This document shows, piece after piece, positions 1 to 10,063 of a stretch of DNA of 64,000 bases (position 1 is the stretch's first letter; every line of letters starts with the position of its first letter). A program made the translations under genes and the position numbers. The DNA lies in contig CM037587.1 in assembly GCA_021018995.1 (NCBI GenBank), positions 70,203,604 through 70,267,603 of the forward strand, written 5' to 3'. The stretch comes from Chloranthus sessilifolius (taxonomy: Eukaryota > Streptophyta > Magnoliopsida > Chloranthales > Chloranthaceae). The notes beneath the pieces are model-generated. The model was not told where the DNA came from, did no database searches, and worked only from the letters and a program-made list of their open reading frames with translations.

Positions 1-1486
1 AAGTAGGGATGGCTGGGATGGTGGCTGGGTCAATGTGTATGGTTGCAATGGTTGTACAAAGAGTAGGGTGTGTCTGTGAGGGAATGGTGGAGGTTGTGGT
101 CTTCCTTTTTAGGTAGGATATCAGGGGAGGGCTGTCAGGGTTCTGTGCCGGTGATGGAGGAATTGGGGCTGGGTATTGAGGTAAGGTAGGTGAAGGTGTG
201 GTGTTGTCATGGGGTTCAACACTTTCCTCCCAGGAACGAATCACAGGGAAATCTGGAGTGGGTACGGATAAGGGAGGTAAAAGAGGAAAAGGGAGAGATG
301 GAATAGGCAAAGAAACTGATGGAGGGGCAGGTGTGGTGGATGGAGGTATTGCTGTAGAATCAGTAGTGACAGGAGCTTGCACCACCTTCTTGGGAGCAGG
401 AGCTTTAGCCACCTTTTTGGGAGTAGGGGTGGCCTTTAGAACAGCAGTCCCCTATCCTTGCTCAGAAGCAACCTGAGCCTTCTTTTTCTTGTTGGGATCC
501 ATCAGGCTCCTGCTGATCCCCCATTGTCTCTTGGCAAAAGTAGTAGGGAGGAGGTCAATAGTTAACTCCCCCACTGGTATACCCCCCCTCAAACGTAATT
601 TGGTAATGAGTCTTGCATAGGGGAGAGTGTAGGGCTTCTTTTTCTATCCTAGCTTCACCATCACATCCTTCATTGCTTCAAAAATTAACCTTGTAGCATG
701 AAAACCGTGGCCCAGAGAAAAGGAATAAAGAGCATCAGCAATAGGGGTCCTCCTCTCCTGCTGATGGCCGGCACAATAAATGTTCTTCCGTAGAACTTGA
801 TCAATGAGCAGAAGTTTAGGGTCCAGGTCTCTTCTCCTGATGGAATCCCCTGTGGCCTTCAATCCTCTGGTAAGGGCCCGTGCAATGGTATCAATGGGGG
901 CACTCACAGGGGGGCCATATCCACAGTTGGGGTCAAAGATAGCAGGGATGCCCATCACTTCAGCAATCAACTCAGGGCTGAGTAACATTTCAAAATTGTC
1001 AACTAACACAAGGAGGCCTGGCTGCCCACGTTGGTCTGGTCTAGCCCTAATGTGCTGGTAAAAGAGTTGCACTAGTCTAGGGTAGGCTAGTGCAGGGATA
1101 GCTTGCAGCAGGGGGGTCGAACCAGCCTTGCGCATGAACTCAATGGCAGGGGCAGACAGAGGTTCCGTTTCAAGGAAAGATAGGTCAAAAATAGCTTCAG
1201 GCTCTAAGGGAATGGGAGTCAGGAGCTCAGAGGGTGTAGAGTAATCAAGTGCTAGTTCAGCCACTTCCTGAACCATTTCATTCCCTTTTTGCGGCACCTT
1301 TGAGGACTTGGCCTTCTTGGGAGTGGGCTCCACAGGTGCGCCCTTAGGGGCCATTGAACTTCTCCTCTGTGAATGTGTAGTTTGAAAAATGAAAAGAAAA
1401 GGTTGAGAGCTGAGTCTTACCCTAAAACTTAGGGTTCTGTTCAATCTGATGCATGAAAGACCGCGAGAGCTCCTAGCAGGGGGCAA
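1..1486 (-). pseudogene. Additional ORF (aORF) of element 1 with plant-transposon-protein-like domain
   Basis: This coding region lies 3' of gag, where Athila elements carry an extra or env-like ORF. A likely start is near 1354, giving a short Lys/Pro-rich leader (MAPKGAPVEPTPKK). A globular stretch follows that includes LVQLFYQHIRARP, LLVLVDNF and IAEVMGIP. It resembles the putative plant transposon protein domain (Pfam PF20167, from memory). The region from about 500 to 1 reads as a Pro/Ser/Thr-rich tail with KKV and PAPKK repeats. The aORF of element A has the same domain (IVRLFYQHLRR), although A is a chromovirus-type element. The role is unknown and no catalytic motif is evident. It is broken, and its 3' end lies outside the window. 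Confidence 0.65.
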
Positions 1487-1640
1487 CTGGTGGAGGAGGC
1501 TTTAGGAACAAATCCCTAAAATTAGAAGGTGAATGATGGACTGTAAAATGGATTCTGGAGGAGAGAGATTAATGGGAGTCAGAGCTAGGGTTTCACTGGC
1601 TGGAGAAGAAAGAGAAAACAGAAAAGGAAAGCAGCGCGGG

Positions 1641-1815
1641 GTTGGATTATATATATCGCGAGGCTTGGCACGCTTTGAAATTATCTGCTCGCTGGATAGA
1701 AATGAGTGGGTCGTGAGATTGGACTTTCATTTGGATCGCGCGAGAGAGTCCACACAATTGTATTGAATCTCGCGACAGCTGAGCATGATAACATCTTATA
1801 AACAACGCGAGAAGA
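1641..1815 (-). promoter_or_regulatory. CGCGAG palindrome array plus TATA-like box upstream of the element 1 aORF
   Basis: About seven CGCGAG or CTCGCG-type motifs occur in 175 bp, for example tctcgcgaca, gatcgcgcgagag, acgcgagaag and tatcgcgagg. On the minus strand they are followed directly by TATATATAATCC (about 1648-1659). The candidate aORF start lies roughly 300 bases downstream. The same motif type is repeated in this element's LTR (5690-6310), also upstream of a TATA box. I infer an internal promoter modelled on the LTR promoter. Confidence 0.5.
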
Positions 1816-2234
1816 AACCATGCCTATTTTTTAACCTCATGACAAAAGCAGTCAAAAAATCACACACCCACTAGTCAGCCTTTGACCTTTGTTTTGTGGG
1901 TGGATTCTCTCATATGCTCTTGTCCAGGGACACCCTTAGTCATTCTAAACAGGACTCTCCATGCTTTCCCAACAATTAATCATACAATTACTAAAAAAGC
2001 ATTTAATCAAAACCTTATATCCAAAAAAAAACATTCTCATTATCAAAACAGTATAATCATCATTCATTCACTCAAAATCATCAATTCAAAGGGGACAAGA
2101 AGCAAAGCAGGCAGAAGAATTTTCAGGTCATATACACTCAGACTCCGACAAGATCACTAGAAATTCCTATAAACAGAAAAAAAAAAATGAACCATACTAA
2201 AATACATAACATACACAATGCACAGTTTTGTGAA
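1816..2234. other. Spacer between gag and aORF of element 1
   Basis: AT-rich and with no recognisable coding domain on either strand. Several A-runs are present (2023-2033, 2175-2186). No tRNA, terminal repeat or pol motif was seen. In element 2 this position holds protease, RT, RNase H and integrase, so here the pol block is not represented. Confidence 0.5.
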
Positions 2235-3820
2235 TCAATTTAATGAAAGTTCCCCCTGCCCCTCAAGGTTTGAGGATCCTTTACCAATCAAAAATTGGCC
2301 CTTGGGATTAACCACTGGCTGACTGGGCAACCTCCCTTCCTCTCTTTTAGCTAAGGCATTCGCTAGTTGGCCAATTTGCTCTTCCATCTTCTTTATGCTC
2401 TGACCATGAGAATTCACAGTCTGAGCCATGGACCCCAGGTTTTGCAGTGAGGTCATGACCTGGTCCTCGAAAGAAGTATTTCTGGGTTGAGATGGGGGTA
2501 AGACCAATTGATTTTGTTGCTGATGGGGCTGCTGCTGGTATTGGAAATTAGACCTAGGGGCATATCCCTGATTGAACTACTGTTGTGGCATTTGGGGTAA
2601 GGCCAACATTTGCTGGGGCTGCATGTAATTGTCTTGCCACCACCTCAGATTTGGGTGATCTCTCCATTGGTAACCAGCATTTTGGTGTTGGTATCCAAAT
2701 GGCTGTCTGTTGTAGCCACCAGATTGTTGCTGGCCAAAAGATTGTGCAGCAGCAGCATGCTTCAATATCAATTCAGGATATTACCCTGCAGATGGACATT
2801 CCTCTACTGTGTGCTGTGGGGACTGGCAGATGAGACATGCCTCCACCACTTGAGCAGCCCTTCTGGGTTGCATCACAGTCTGTAATTTGTCAAACTTCTC
2901 CGAGAGGTTTGCCATCTACAGCTGCAGGTCATTATTCCCGGACACCTCATAAACTTTTCCTCTTGACAATGCAGCAGGCCCACTATTGACACAGACTCCT
3001 GACTAGTTCTTGCCAGGGATAGCTTTTGAAAAGCATTTTCACTGATTACTTCAAACAATTCCCATGCCTCATCAGCAGTCTTGTGCATGTAGGTTCCACC
3101 ACAAGAGGCATCAACCATATCTCTATTTTTCTCATCAATCCCATTGTAGAAGCTTTGTACAAGCTGCCAGTCTGGGATTTTGTGGTGGGGGCATTGTTTG
3201 AGCATTTCCTTAACCCTATCCCAGGCTTGATTAAAATCCTCAGTTGGGGATTGGGCAAAAGCAAGAATTGCCTTCCTCAACTGGCTAGTTTTGGTCTCAG
3301 GGAAGAACTTTATCAGGAACTTGGTCTGTAGGTCTTTCCACGAAGTGATGCCATTGTTGGGAAGAGTGGCTAGCCAGGTACTAGCCCTATCCTTAAGAGA
3401 GAAGGGAAAGAGCCTGAGTCTAGTGGCCTCTGGTCCCAAACCAGCGATATTGAATGTGGTGCACAAGGCCAAAAATTGGTCAATATGCTTGTAAGGGTCT
3501 TCCTAGCTAAGCGCATGGAAAGAGGGCAGCATCTGGATGATTGAAGTTTTAATTTCATAATTCCCCTAAACATCAGAGAATTAAAAGCTAAATGGAGAGT
3601 TATAGTCATCTGGAGCATTCAACTCCTTGAGAGTTCTAGGTTGTTCTTCACCCATGACTACTGTCTTAGATTCAATTAGGGGCTCAACTGTGGTGTGCCT
3701 GTTCCTTCTAAGTCTTCCACCCCTTTCTATCTCAAGGTTGAAAGGCTCTAAAGTAGGACTAAGAGATCTCCTACCTAGCATACAAACACACCACCAGCAG
3801 GGACAACTCCTAGCAGGCAC
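2235..3820 (-). pseudogene. gag: gag region of element 1
   Basis: Encodes a Ty3/Gypsy capsid-type polyprotein of the Athila kind. It opens with MLGRRSLSPTLEPFNLE, very close to element 2's MLGRRSLNPEIAPLDLK. The capsid core follows (FNIAGLGPEATRLRLFPF, KDRASTWLATLP, WKDLQTKFLIKFFPETKTS, CPHHKIPDWQLVQSFYNGID). A Gln-rich C-terminal part comes next (about 2520-2800), then a short stretch with EEQIGQLANALAKREEGRLPSQP that is also seen in element 2. No CCHC knuckle is obvious, as is common in this lineage. The region is broken by several changes. Confidence 0.8.
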
Positions 3821-4115
3821 ATTGCACTTGACTCAAAGAATTTATCTAACAAATTTACAGCTATTTAAGAAAACATAAATTTACAACTATCCTAAATAAC
3901 TGCTATGGAATTTTCAAAGAAACTAGATTGAGTTTTAAAGGTTAGAGAATTACAAATAGAGGTAGCTAATCTCCAAATGCAGTCCACTGTCCTTCTCTGC
4001 TGCTGTCTAGATCTGCAAGAAAGATTCAAAATTACATCAGCAGTATCAATTATTCACTGCTACAAAGAATACTAAAAATACAAAAAAATAAGGGTCTACT
4101 AATAGATCATCTTAT
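3821..4115 (-). other. Untranslated leader of element 1
   Basis: Non-coding DNA between the PBS and the gag start, about 300 bp, AT-rich with no recognisable motif. It matches the position of the leader in element 2 (38246-38554), which shares phrases such as 'gatctgcaa' upstream of the PBS. Confidence 0.5.
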
Positions 4116-4133
4116 CCCCGGCAACGACGCCAA
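4116..4133 (-). other. Primer-binding site of element 1
   Basis: The minus strand reads TTGGCGTCGTTGCCGGGG five bases inside the LTR end. This matches the well-known TGGCGCCGTTGCCGGGG-type PBS of Athila-lineage elements (tRNA-Asp type) with one difference. It fixes the orientation of the element and the inner LTR boundary. Confidence 0.8.
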
Positions 4134-4599
4134 AAACTTGTTGCGAAATCCAATGTGCTTTCTTTATTTGTTGGTGGTAAAAGCAATTTAAAATCAAAGT
4201 TAAACAGGGGATGGAACCAACACAATCGAGAAATCCTAGACCTGCAAGATACAGGATCCATTTGTAGCAAGTTTTGATAAGTAAGAGTTTGTCCCACAGG
4301 GAAAAGGTGATCTACGGCTCCAAGGGAGCCATCTCTAGTAGTCCCTCCAGATCTGACTACAGATCTGGCAGTCCTAAAAGGAAGGGAGTTTAGGGTCACT
4401 TATTCTAAATATCCTAAGGTAGCCTAATGAATTAACTACAAAAAGGGTTGAGAAGATGGATGGACTGTGGGAAAATAAATATAAAAGGGTGAGAAGTATG
4501 CTATTGGGTTCAGATCTGCTGGAACTTATGACTCAGATCCGGGTCTGCTGTTATAGAAATCCTGTCCAATGGCTACATTATCACCAAAGAGGAGAAAGA

Positions 4600-5290
4600 A
4601 TGCAACTCATCCTTGTGCCATGATGCAATCCCTTAAGGTTATAACTTGTCCACTTAAATGGTTACAGACTATCCCATAGGGCAACCACTATCCAGAGATG
4701 GGTCAAAACAAGTTTATCATTGTAGGCACTACTTCATCCAGGCTACAAGCTCAGGAATCCATAGGGAACCTCAACCTCTAAAGCTCTATGTGTGGGGCTA
4801 GGGCTGTATAGGACCATGTTAGCCTAGACACATAAAACCAGCAAGAGATTGAGTACCACCTTTGATCTAGATGTCCATTGCTTTAGAGGAACTACAATGG
4901 TCCAGTCACAAGCCTACAATCTCCATACCCAGATCAGATCTACCATCTGATGGTGGGTCTATACTAATATAGGGGAGTCTGCCTCTGTACAATCTCCCAC
5001 AAAGCTACAAGCACATGTGCAGAGAAGAAGAATCCATCTTGGATCCTACGGATTGGCTTCACCCTAAGGCTATAGCCTTTCCACTTGAATGGTCACAGAC
5101 TATCCCAGAGGCTATCCTCCTCATAGAGTCTAAAATAGAACAGTAATATTGCTGCTACCACCATGGTCACAAGGCTACCAGCTTAGGCTCCCATGGGGAT
5201 TTCAGATCTAGTGGGTCCTGTGGTGGGGCTAAGGCTATATCGGACCATGATAGCCCAGACACACAGGTCACTTGGATATGAATGGATCCT
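4600..5290. repeat. Degenerate internal duplication in LTR 1
   Basis: Two diverged copies run in the same orientation. 4630-4870 (ccttaaggttataacttgtccacttaaatggttacagactatccca...gcccacacataaaacc region) parallels 5060-5270 (cctaaggctatagcctttccacttgaatggtcacagactatccca...gcccagacacacagg). Element 2's LTR has the same phrase at 26390-26440 and 39080-39130 (cctaaggctatgatctatccactaaaatggtcaca). It is therefore a conserved LTR segment that has doubled in element 1. Confidence 0.55.
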
Positions 5291-5689
5291 TAGAATCAGT
5301 CCTCCATTGCTTTGAATCACAGCCAAAGCAATGGCGGATCACAAGGCAGCAGCCTTGCACAGAGAAACTCATAAACACACAAATCCCATAAAAGTACAAC
5401 ACCCAACCACAACTTCCATTAATCTAATCTCAATAAACATACATAGGCATGGCCAGCAAGTGCTGGGCCATGGAGAGAAAGAAAAAGGAAAACTACTTAC
5501 AACTATAGAAGAACAGAAAAGAAAATGATCTCAGATCCCGTATCAGTGATAAAGTCCCCTCTAAACCTAAACCATGTTTGGGTTTATATAGCAGTGGTGT
5601 GGCAGCGCATTAGGGTTAGGAAACCCTAATTTTAATGATGCCACGTGGCCTATTAATGATCCTTGGATGACTCGAGGTGCGTGCACAAA

Positions 5690-6310
5690 GATTCGAGCGT
5701 GGGAGTGCATGCCCCAATCACTGAAAATCCCCAGAAAGTCCTCTGTTAAAGAGATGGAAGGTTAAAGTTCAAAGCTTTGCCAGGTTGCAATCGATTCCCA
5801 CACTTGTCGCGTGGTAGCACTGACTTCGTGAGGATGAGTTAGCATTAAAACTTCAGACGTTGCGGGGTTGCAGCTTCTTGATGCTTTGAGCAGTCCCGAG
5901 GTAGATAGTTAAGCTCTCGCTGGATTGGGCTTCGCGGAGTTGGATTGCTACTTGTGAATAGCGCGGGAACTGCGCGAGCATTTCATTTCACAATAGATCT
6001 TCACGAGGCTAACTCTGGCTTCGCGAGGCTGCTTTCTTCTTGAACAGCGCGAGAACTACGCGAGAAGTTTACTTCTTAATGGAACTTCGAGAGGATCCTC
6101 ACGAGGCTTTGATAGTTTCTGGACTGTGCGAGAGGTTCTCTTGACATTTGCATCCTGCGGCTACTGTGTGAGGCAGGATTCTGAAGCTAGTCTGTCACTC
6201 AACTGCGCAAGAAGTTGTTGTGAAGTCTTGAGAATTCGCGAGGACTGTGCGAAGCATATTTTTCTGAATCCTCTAAAGCTTTGGGAAGCTGCGCGAGGAT
6301 CTTCTCAGGT
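5690..6310 (-). repeat. CGCGAG-type palindromic motif array in LTR 1 (U3)
   Basis: A dozen or so variants of TCGCGAGG, GCGCGAGAA and TGCGCGAGC occur in about 600 bp, for example 5959-5980, 6018-6027, 6046-6068 and 6236-6256. Many are diverged by CG to TG or CA (tgtgcgagag, ctcacgagg). The array lies upstream of the LTR TATA box. The same motif recurs upstream of the aORF in this element and is absent from the other elements here except for isolated copies. Confidence 0.65.
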
Positions 6311-6492
6311 CTGGATTCAGTTCTCATTCTTCTGAGGGACTTCTGTGGTCAAAATAGGCTCCTTAGCAGGATTTATGGCCTTATTGCACTGCTGTTTATT
6401 ACCTACAGAAAATACTTAACAAACCTTTATTAGATGCCTAAGGGTCTAATCAAAGGCTAAGGGGTGAAAGTGGTACTTTTCAGCTCTTAACA

Positions 6493-7640
6493 ATAGCATA
6501 TGCTTGACCTTGAACAACAGGTCAAGAGGATCTCTGAGTTGACATGGATCCGGACAGTTCCTTGTTCTCTTTACTCTCCCCTGGGCAATTTCTAATTATG
6601 TGGCCCATCTTGTCATACCTGAAGCATGCCCCACTCTCTCTCCTATAGCCCTTTGTCTTGTGTGGTTTCCTAAACTTAGCACATGGCAGAGGCAGAGTGA
6701 ATGACGATACCCTCGAAGATCTCTGCACTATAGAAGCCCCGCTACTAGAAGAACCAAACGGTCAGAATGCTTTGGAAGATGCAGGTACTACTGGTCTTTG
6801 ATATGAATTAGGTCCTGTAGATATTACATGTCGGGAGTGTGTAGGATATCTCAGAGGTCTGGAGAATCTAGCCCTCTTATTTTGCTCAGGGTCTTGAGAT
6901 TGCCCCTGAAATGACCTCTCTGCTTTGCCTATCTCTCCATGCAAACTGCTTCTGATTCTCTTCCTCTGCGATGAGAGCTTTGGATATAACACTCTTATAT
7001 GTCTCCATTTTCCACATGGCTACATCCTTCTGCAGGTTCTGCCTCAAGCCAAGTTGAAATTTACGAGCCCTCATCAGCTCAGTGGCTACATACTGTGATG
7101 CGAATCTAGATAATCTATCAAACTCCGCACCATATTCCCTTACCGACATAGCCCCTTGTTTCAACTCGATGAACTTAACCTCCCACTGATGCCTCACTAT
7201 CTTTGGGAAGTATTTGTTGTAGAAGACTTTAGTAAACTCTTTCCAAGTTCAAGGAGTATTAGGGAGTCCTCTCTCTCTAATCTGTGATACCACCTTCCAC
7301 CAAGGTCCGACATCGCCATCAAGTTTGAAGGTTGCCCAACGCACTTTCTCTACATCAGTGCACTAGAGTACTTCAAACAACTTCTCCATCTCTTTTATCC
7401 AACCCTCAGCTTCAATGGGATCAGTTTGACCCGAGAAGTTAGGAGGTCTCATTCTCCTAGAATCGGCAAAACTGTCAGGTTGGTGAGTTGGCCTAGCTGC
7501 TTACTGATTCAAAGCAGGAGTCTGCTGAGTGACGTTGACAGCTACAACTTCCAATACCTACTCCATGCAGCCAATACTTCCAACACCTACTCCATTCTAC
7601 CTTCGTTACTTCTTCTCCCTCCTCTCTATCCTACCAGAAT
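6493..7640 (-). pseudogene. gag: gag region of element 3
   Basis: Chromovirus-type gag. A capsid part is visible on the minus strand, with WEVKFIELKQGAMSVREYGAEF and LSRFASQYVATELMRARKF. A linker rich in Arg/Ser/Pro follows (NKRARFSRPLRYPTHS). The nucleocapsid region has a knuckle-like stretch (ACFRYDKMGHIIRNC) preceded by KPHKTKGYRRE. Element A carries a close homologue at 11024-11500, which confirms the reading. The gag is broken by several changes and ends where element 1 begins. Confidence 0.75.
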
Positions 7641-7862
7641 AGCATTATCATCCCATAGGAACTCCAATCCCCTAGATGTTCCAGTAACATCGTGAATCTC
7701 TTGCAAAGGGACTTCTCTCTGTCCTCCTCTGCCTCCACTATATCCTCCTCTAAACTTTGGGCCCATAGTACCGGTCTGTCATTGTGTAAATAATAACATT
7801 GATCAATACTTAGATTGTGAAAATAATCCAACATGAACCCGTAGTTTAACCTAAAGCCTAGA

Positions 7863-7873
7863 CTCTGATACCA
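7863..7873 (-). other. Primer-binding site of element 3 (initiator Met tRNA)
   Basis: The minus strand reads TGGTATCAGAG, the classic complement of the 3' end of plant initiator methionine tRNA. It lies four bases inside the LTR end and gives the element's orientation and inner LTR border. Confidence 0.85.
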
Positions 7874-8106
7874 ATAGTGACAGTCTGGATTTTTACACCT
7901 AGAAATATGTGCCATCAGGATCATGCTCTGGATGATTCCCATGATAAATCACAGGGTGTCTACTCGTCTAAAGGAAATCAGAGCAGACACGGTTCAATAG
8001 TGGCAGATCGAGTCATCATATATGGCTTTTAAAAGAAAAAAGAAATAAGCATGTATGTATATATATACATCAAAAGAATATACATTCTAAAAAAGAAATC
8101 AAGAAG

Positions 8107-8140
8107 AACCATTGGTGTTGGACACCCATCACCCAAAACA
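8107..8140 (-). promoter_or_regulatory. Conserved terminal LTR hairpin (element 3 copy)
   Basis: The plus strand reads ttggtgttggacacccatcacc. On the minus strand this gives an inverted repeat GGTG...CACC with GG/CC inside. The equivalent position in LTRs A, D, E and F carries a hairpin with different bases but the same fold, about 230-250 bp before the LTR end. Confidence 0.5.
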
Positions 8141-8282
8141 ATGGTTCCTATAGAATGTATAATAATACAAAGAACAACATCTATATCATAAATACAAAAA
8201 GTGGCCACCAGACCAAATAATCCAAAATACGAATACAAACCCCAAAAATACAACTAACTACCCAAGCTGCTAATTAAACTTG

Positions 8283-8350
8283 CCAGCAGGGGTATCAATG
8301 TCCCCTTCCTCTGCCTCATCCTCGGCCTGTACCTCCGACTGATAATCCGG
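8283..8350 (-). other. Acidic coding-like stretch in LTR 3
   Basis: The minus strand can be read as PDYQSEVQAEDEAEEGDID, a Glu/Asp-rich peptide. Similar acidic readings occur at the same LTR position in A (20041-20133), D (56078-56205), E (62321-62385) and C (23390-23523). Whether it is translated is unknown. Confidence 0.4.
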
Positions 8351-8794
8351 GGATATCCTCGGCCTCATTCAAGCAGATACACAGATATTCCGCTGTGTCG
8401 GTCAGGGATATCCTGCCACGTCAGGGGAGTTCAATCGGTGAACCTTAAATCAGAGCAGATAGCAGAGTATAGAAATCAGGGCAGATAGCAGAATACAAAA
8501 ATCAGGGCAGATGCTGATGTGTTAAGCAGACATGCTTTTCAAAATAGAAATCAAGGTACAGATGCGAAGGAATCATATTCAGATATATCTTTAAGTTGAA
8601 ATTCCCCTACCTCAGATCAGACCTTTCTAAGCAAATCCAAAGCTTTTTAAAGCATCACGGTCTGATCTTAGACCATATACATAGCATACTTAGTGTTAGA
8701 CATGTCAGGATATTAACTGGCACAGTGTCCAATAATGTTTGGTCCATAAAACTAAAACAGCAGAAATAGGGGTGGTTGATCGACCAATGTCCTT

Positions 8795-9316
8795 GCTTGA
8801 TCGATCAATCATCAATTTTGATCGATCAAATGCCTCATTTGATCGATCAATGTCGCTAGATAACTATGACAGGGGAGACTTGATTGATCAACATCCCTGT
8901 TTGATCGATCAATCTTCCCATTGATCGATCAATCATGTTAAACTCAAATTTCCTACCTCCTGTTTGCACACTTCACTTATAAAATTTAATCGATCAATGT
9001 CCAAATTGATCGATCAATCTTCCTCATTGATCGATCAATGTCCACATTGATCGATCATTCTTTCCTTTGATCGCTCACTTCACTATGATCGATCATCCTA
9101 TCTTATTGATCGATCAATTCTCAAATTTGATCGATCAACCCTTAGAATTGATCGATCAAATACTAATTTGATCGATCAATGCCCATTGGGCACTGAACTT
9201 CCATAAAAGCATTCTACTGTTCCCATCAACTGCTTATACGAATTGATGGATAAATCCTTTACCTTGATCGATCAATCCCAGGCTTGATCGATCAATTAAC
9301 TACCTTGATCGATCAA
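8795..9316 (-). repeat. TTGATCGATCAA palindrome array in LTR 3
   Basis: I count 16 exact TGATCGATCA cores in about 520 bp, plus several one-base variants (ttgattgatcaa, ttgatcgctca). Spacers are mostly 8-25 bases and are not conserved. The core is a perfect palindrome centred on CG. The array lies in the upstream half of the LTR. Confidence 0.9.
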
Positions 9317-9790
9317 TAATGACAGTTTCTGCCATTAATGGTGGTCACTTGTTCTTGACCTATTTTGACCTTTGATCCTTAATGATCTCCAACCGACCAC
9401 TCATACACATCCATTCACACATTTATGAGGTATAAACCTTAACAATTTTAATCTAAAAACTCACCTATTTATAGTCCCTTTTCGGGATCTCGGCAAAGCA
9501 ATCTGAAGAGGGTTTTGGATTCCAAATCAGAGGTTTTATCGCCATCACGTCCCGAAATAGCAGATGCTCTGTTTCGCTTTAACACACAGGGATAATCCAC
9601 GTCCTCGCAAAACAACTCAATGTACCGACGTCGATTCCGCCCTCTCAAATCAATCAATCTCAACCCTAGATTTCTTCTAACTGTGGTTTCTCAAGGCAAC
9701 CACCCAAAAAAAATAACCTAGCTACAAATTTTCAGGAGAAGAAGAAGAAGGAGATGTAAGACAGGTATCCAAACCTTCTTCCTTCTCTTA

Positions 9791-9840
9791 TAAGCTAAGA
9801 AACTGAAATATCTTAGATATTTCAGTTTTCTCTTAGCTTA
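9791..9840. promoter_or_regulatory. 50-bp near-perfect palindrome beside the LTR 3 TATA-like box
   Basis: Arms of 14 bases (AAACTGAAATATCT / AGATATTTCAGTTT) surround one central base at 9800-9828. The symmetry then extends outward through taagctaaga and tcttagctta with small gaps. A TTATAAG box on the minus strand lies directly at its edge. Element A retains only the inner GAAATATC/GATATTTC part, at about 10248-10266 and 18060-18078. Confidence 0.7.
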
Positions 9841-10063
9841 AGCTCCGGTGTGGAGCACCTACACTGCTTCTACGACGTACCCCACCCCATCAACGTCCTA
9901 CAAGACTCAGACTTACACACGAAGTCACACAAGACTTCATTTAACTATGGATTAATATTATTTGGTAATAATATTAATAATTTTTTTTAATTGGTCTCGA
10001 TTTTTATGACGGGCATGTTTATCGAAGCAGTCGAGTTCTTTTCAGAATTTTAGGGTCATTACA

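Larger units (their letters stand above)
1..6492 (-). mobile_element. Element 1: Athila-like Ty3/Gypsy fossil, 3' part outside the window
   Basis: Minus-strand LTR retrotransposon. Its visible parts, 5' to 3', are the 5' LTR (6492 to 4139), the PBS, a gag region, a spacer with a palindrome array and TATA-like sequence, and an additional ORF that continues past the left edge. I recognise no pol domain between gag and the aORF, so it looks like a non-autonomous derivative. The LTR ends TG...CA, and the base after 6492 falls inside the gag-PR region of element 3, so it is nested there. The Athila-like call rests on the PBS type and on gag similarity to element 2. It is broken, with several breaks in gag and the aORF. 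Confidence 0.8.
4139..6492 (-). repeat. 5' LTR of element 1
   Basis: About 2.35 kb. Read on the minus strand it begins TGTTAAGAGC (at 6492) and ends before the PBS with the complement of tgttgcg (4139). A TATA-like box (CTATATAAACC on the minus strand, near 5580-5592) marks the probable promoter. The array of CGCGAG motifs lies upstream of it in U3. Two near-parallel stretches (4500-5000 and 5000-5330) share phrases such as 'tgatagcccagacacacaggtc' and 'ggctatagcctttccacttga', which suggests an old internal duplication. The second LTR would lie left of the window. Confidence 0.8.
6493..10063 (-). mobile_element. Element 3: chromovirus-type Ty3/Gypsy fossil, interrupted by element 1
   Basis: Minus-strand element with a 5' LTR (10063 to 7878), an initiator-Met PBS, and gag with a zinc knuckle up to the point where element 1 begins. 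Its LTR is a diverged relative of element A's LTR: shared start TGTAATGACC, shared palindrome array, shared end region. Immediately past 10063 the sequence matches the inside of an element-A LTR in the opposite orientation, so element 3 probably inserted into A's 5' LTR. The rest of element 3 should lie left of the window. It is broken, with several breaks. Confidence 0.75.
7878..10063 (-). repeat. 5' LTR of element 3
   Basis: About 2.19 kb. On the minus strand it starts TGTAATGACC (10063) and ends ...CTGTCA (7878). It contains, in transcription order, a long palindrome next to a TTATAAGAG box, the TTGATCGATCAA array, a GGATATCC repeat region (about 8350-8420), an acidic coding-like stretch and a terminal hairpin. 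This order is the same as in element A's 3' LTR. The copies are clearly diverged (sister subfamilies). Confidence 0.8.

Noticed and set aside
198-476. Open frame of 92 codons on the plus strand, and similar Gly/Val-rich frames at 30716-31000 and 31321-31650
   Set aside because: They are antisense reflections of the Pro/Ser/Thr-rich aORFs on the minus strand.
8795-9316. CRISPR-like array of regularly spaced GATCGATC repeats
   Set aside because: Repeats are 12-bp palindromes with irregular 8-25 base spacers inside a plant LTR. There are no cas genes, and the same repeat recurs at other places in the element.
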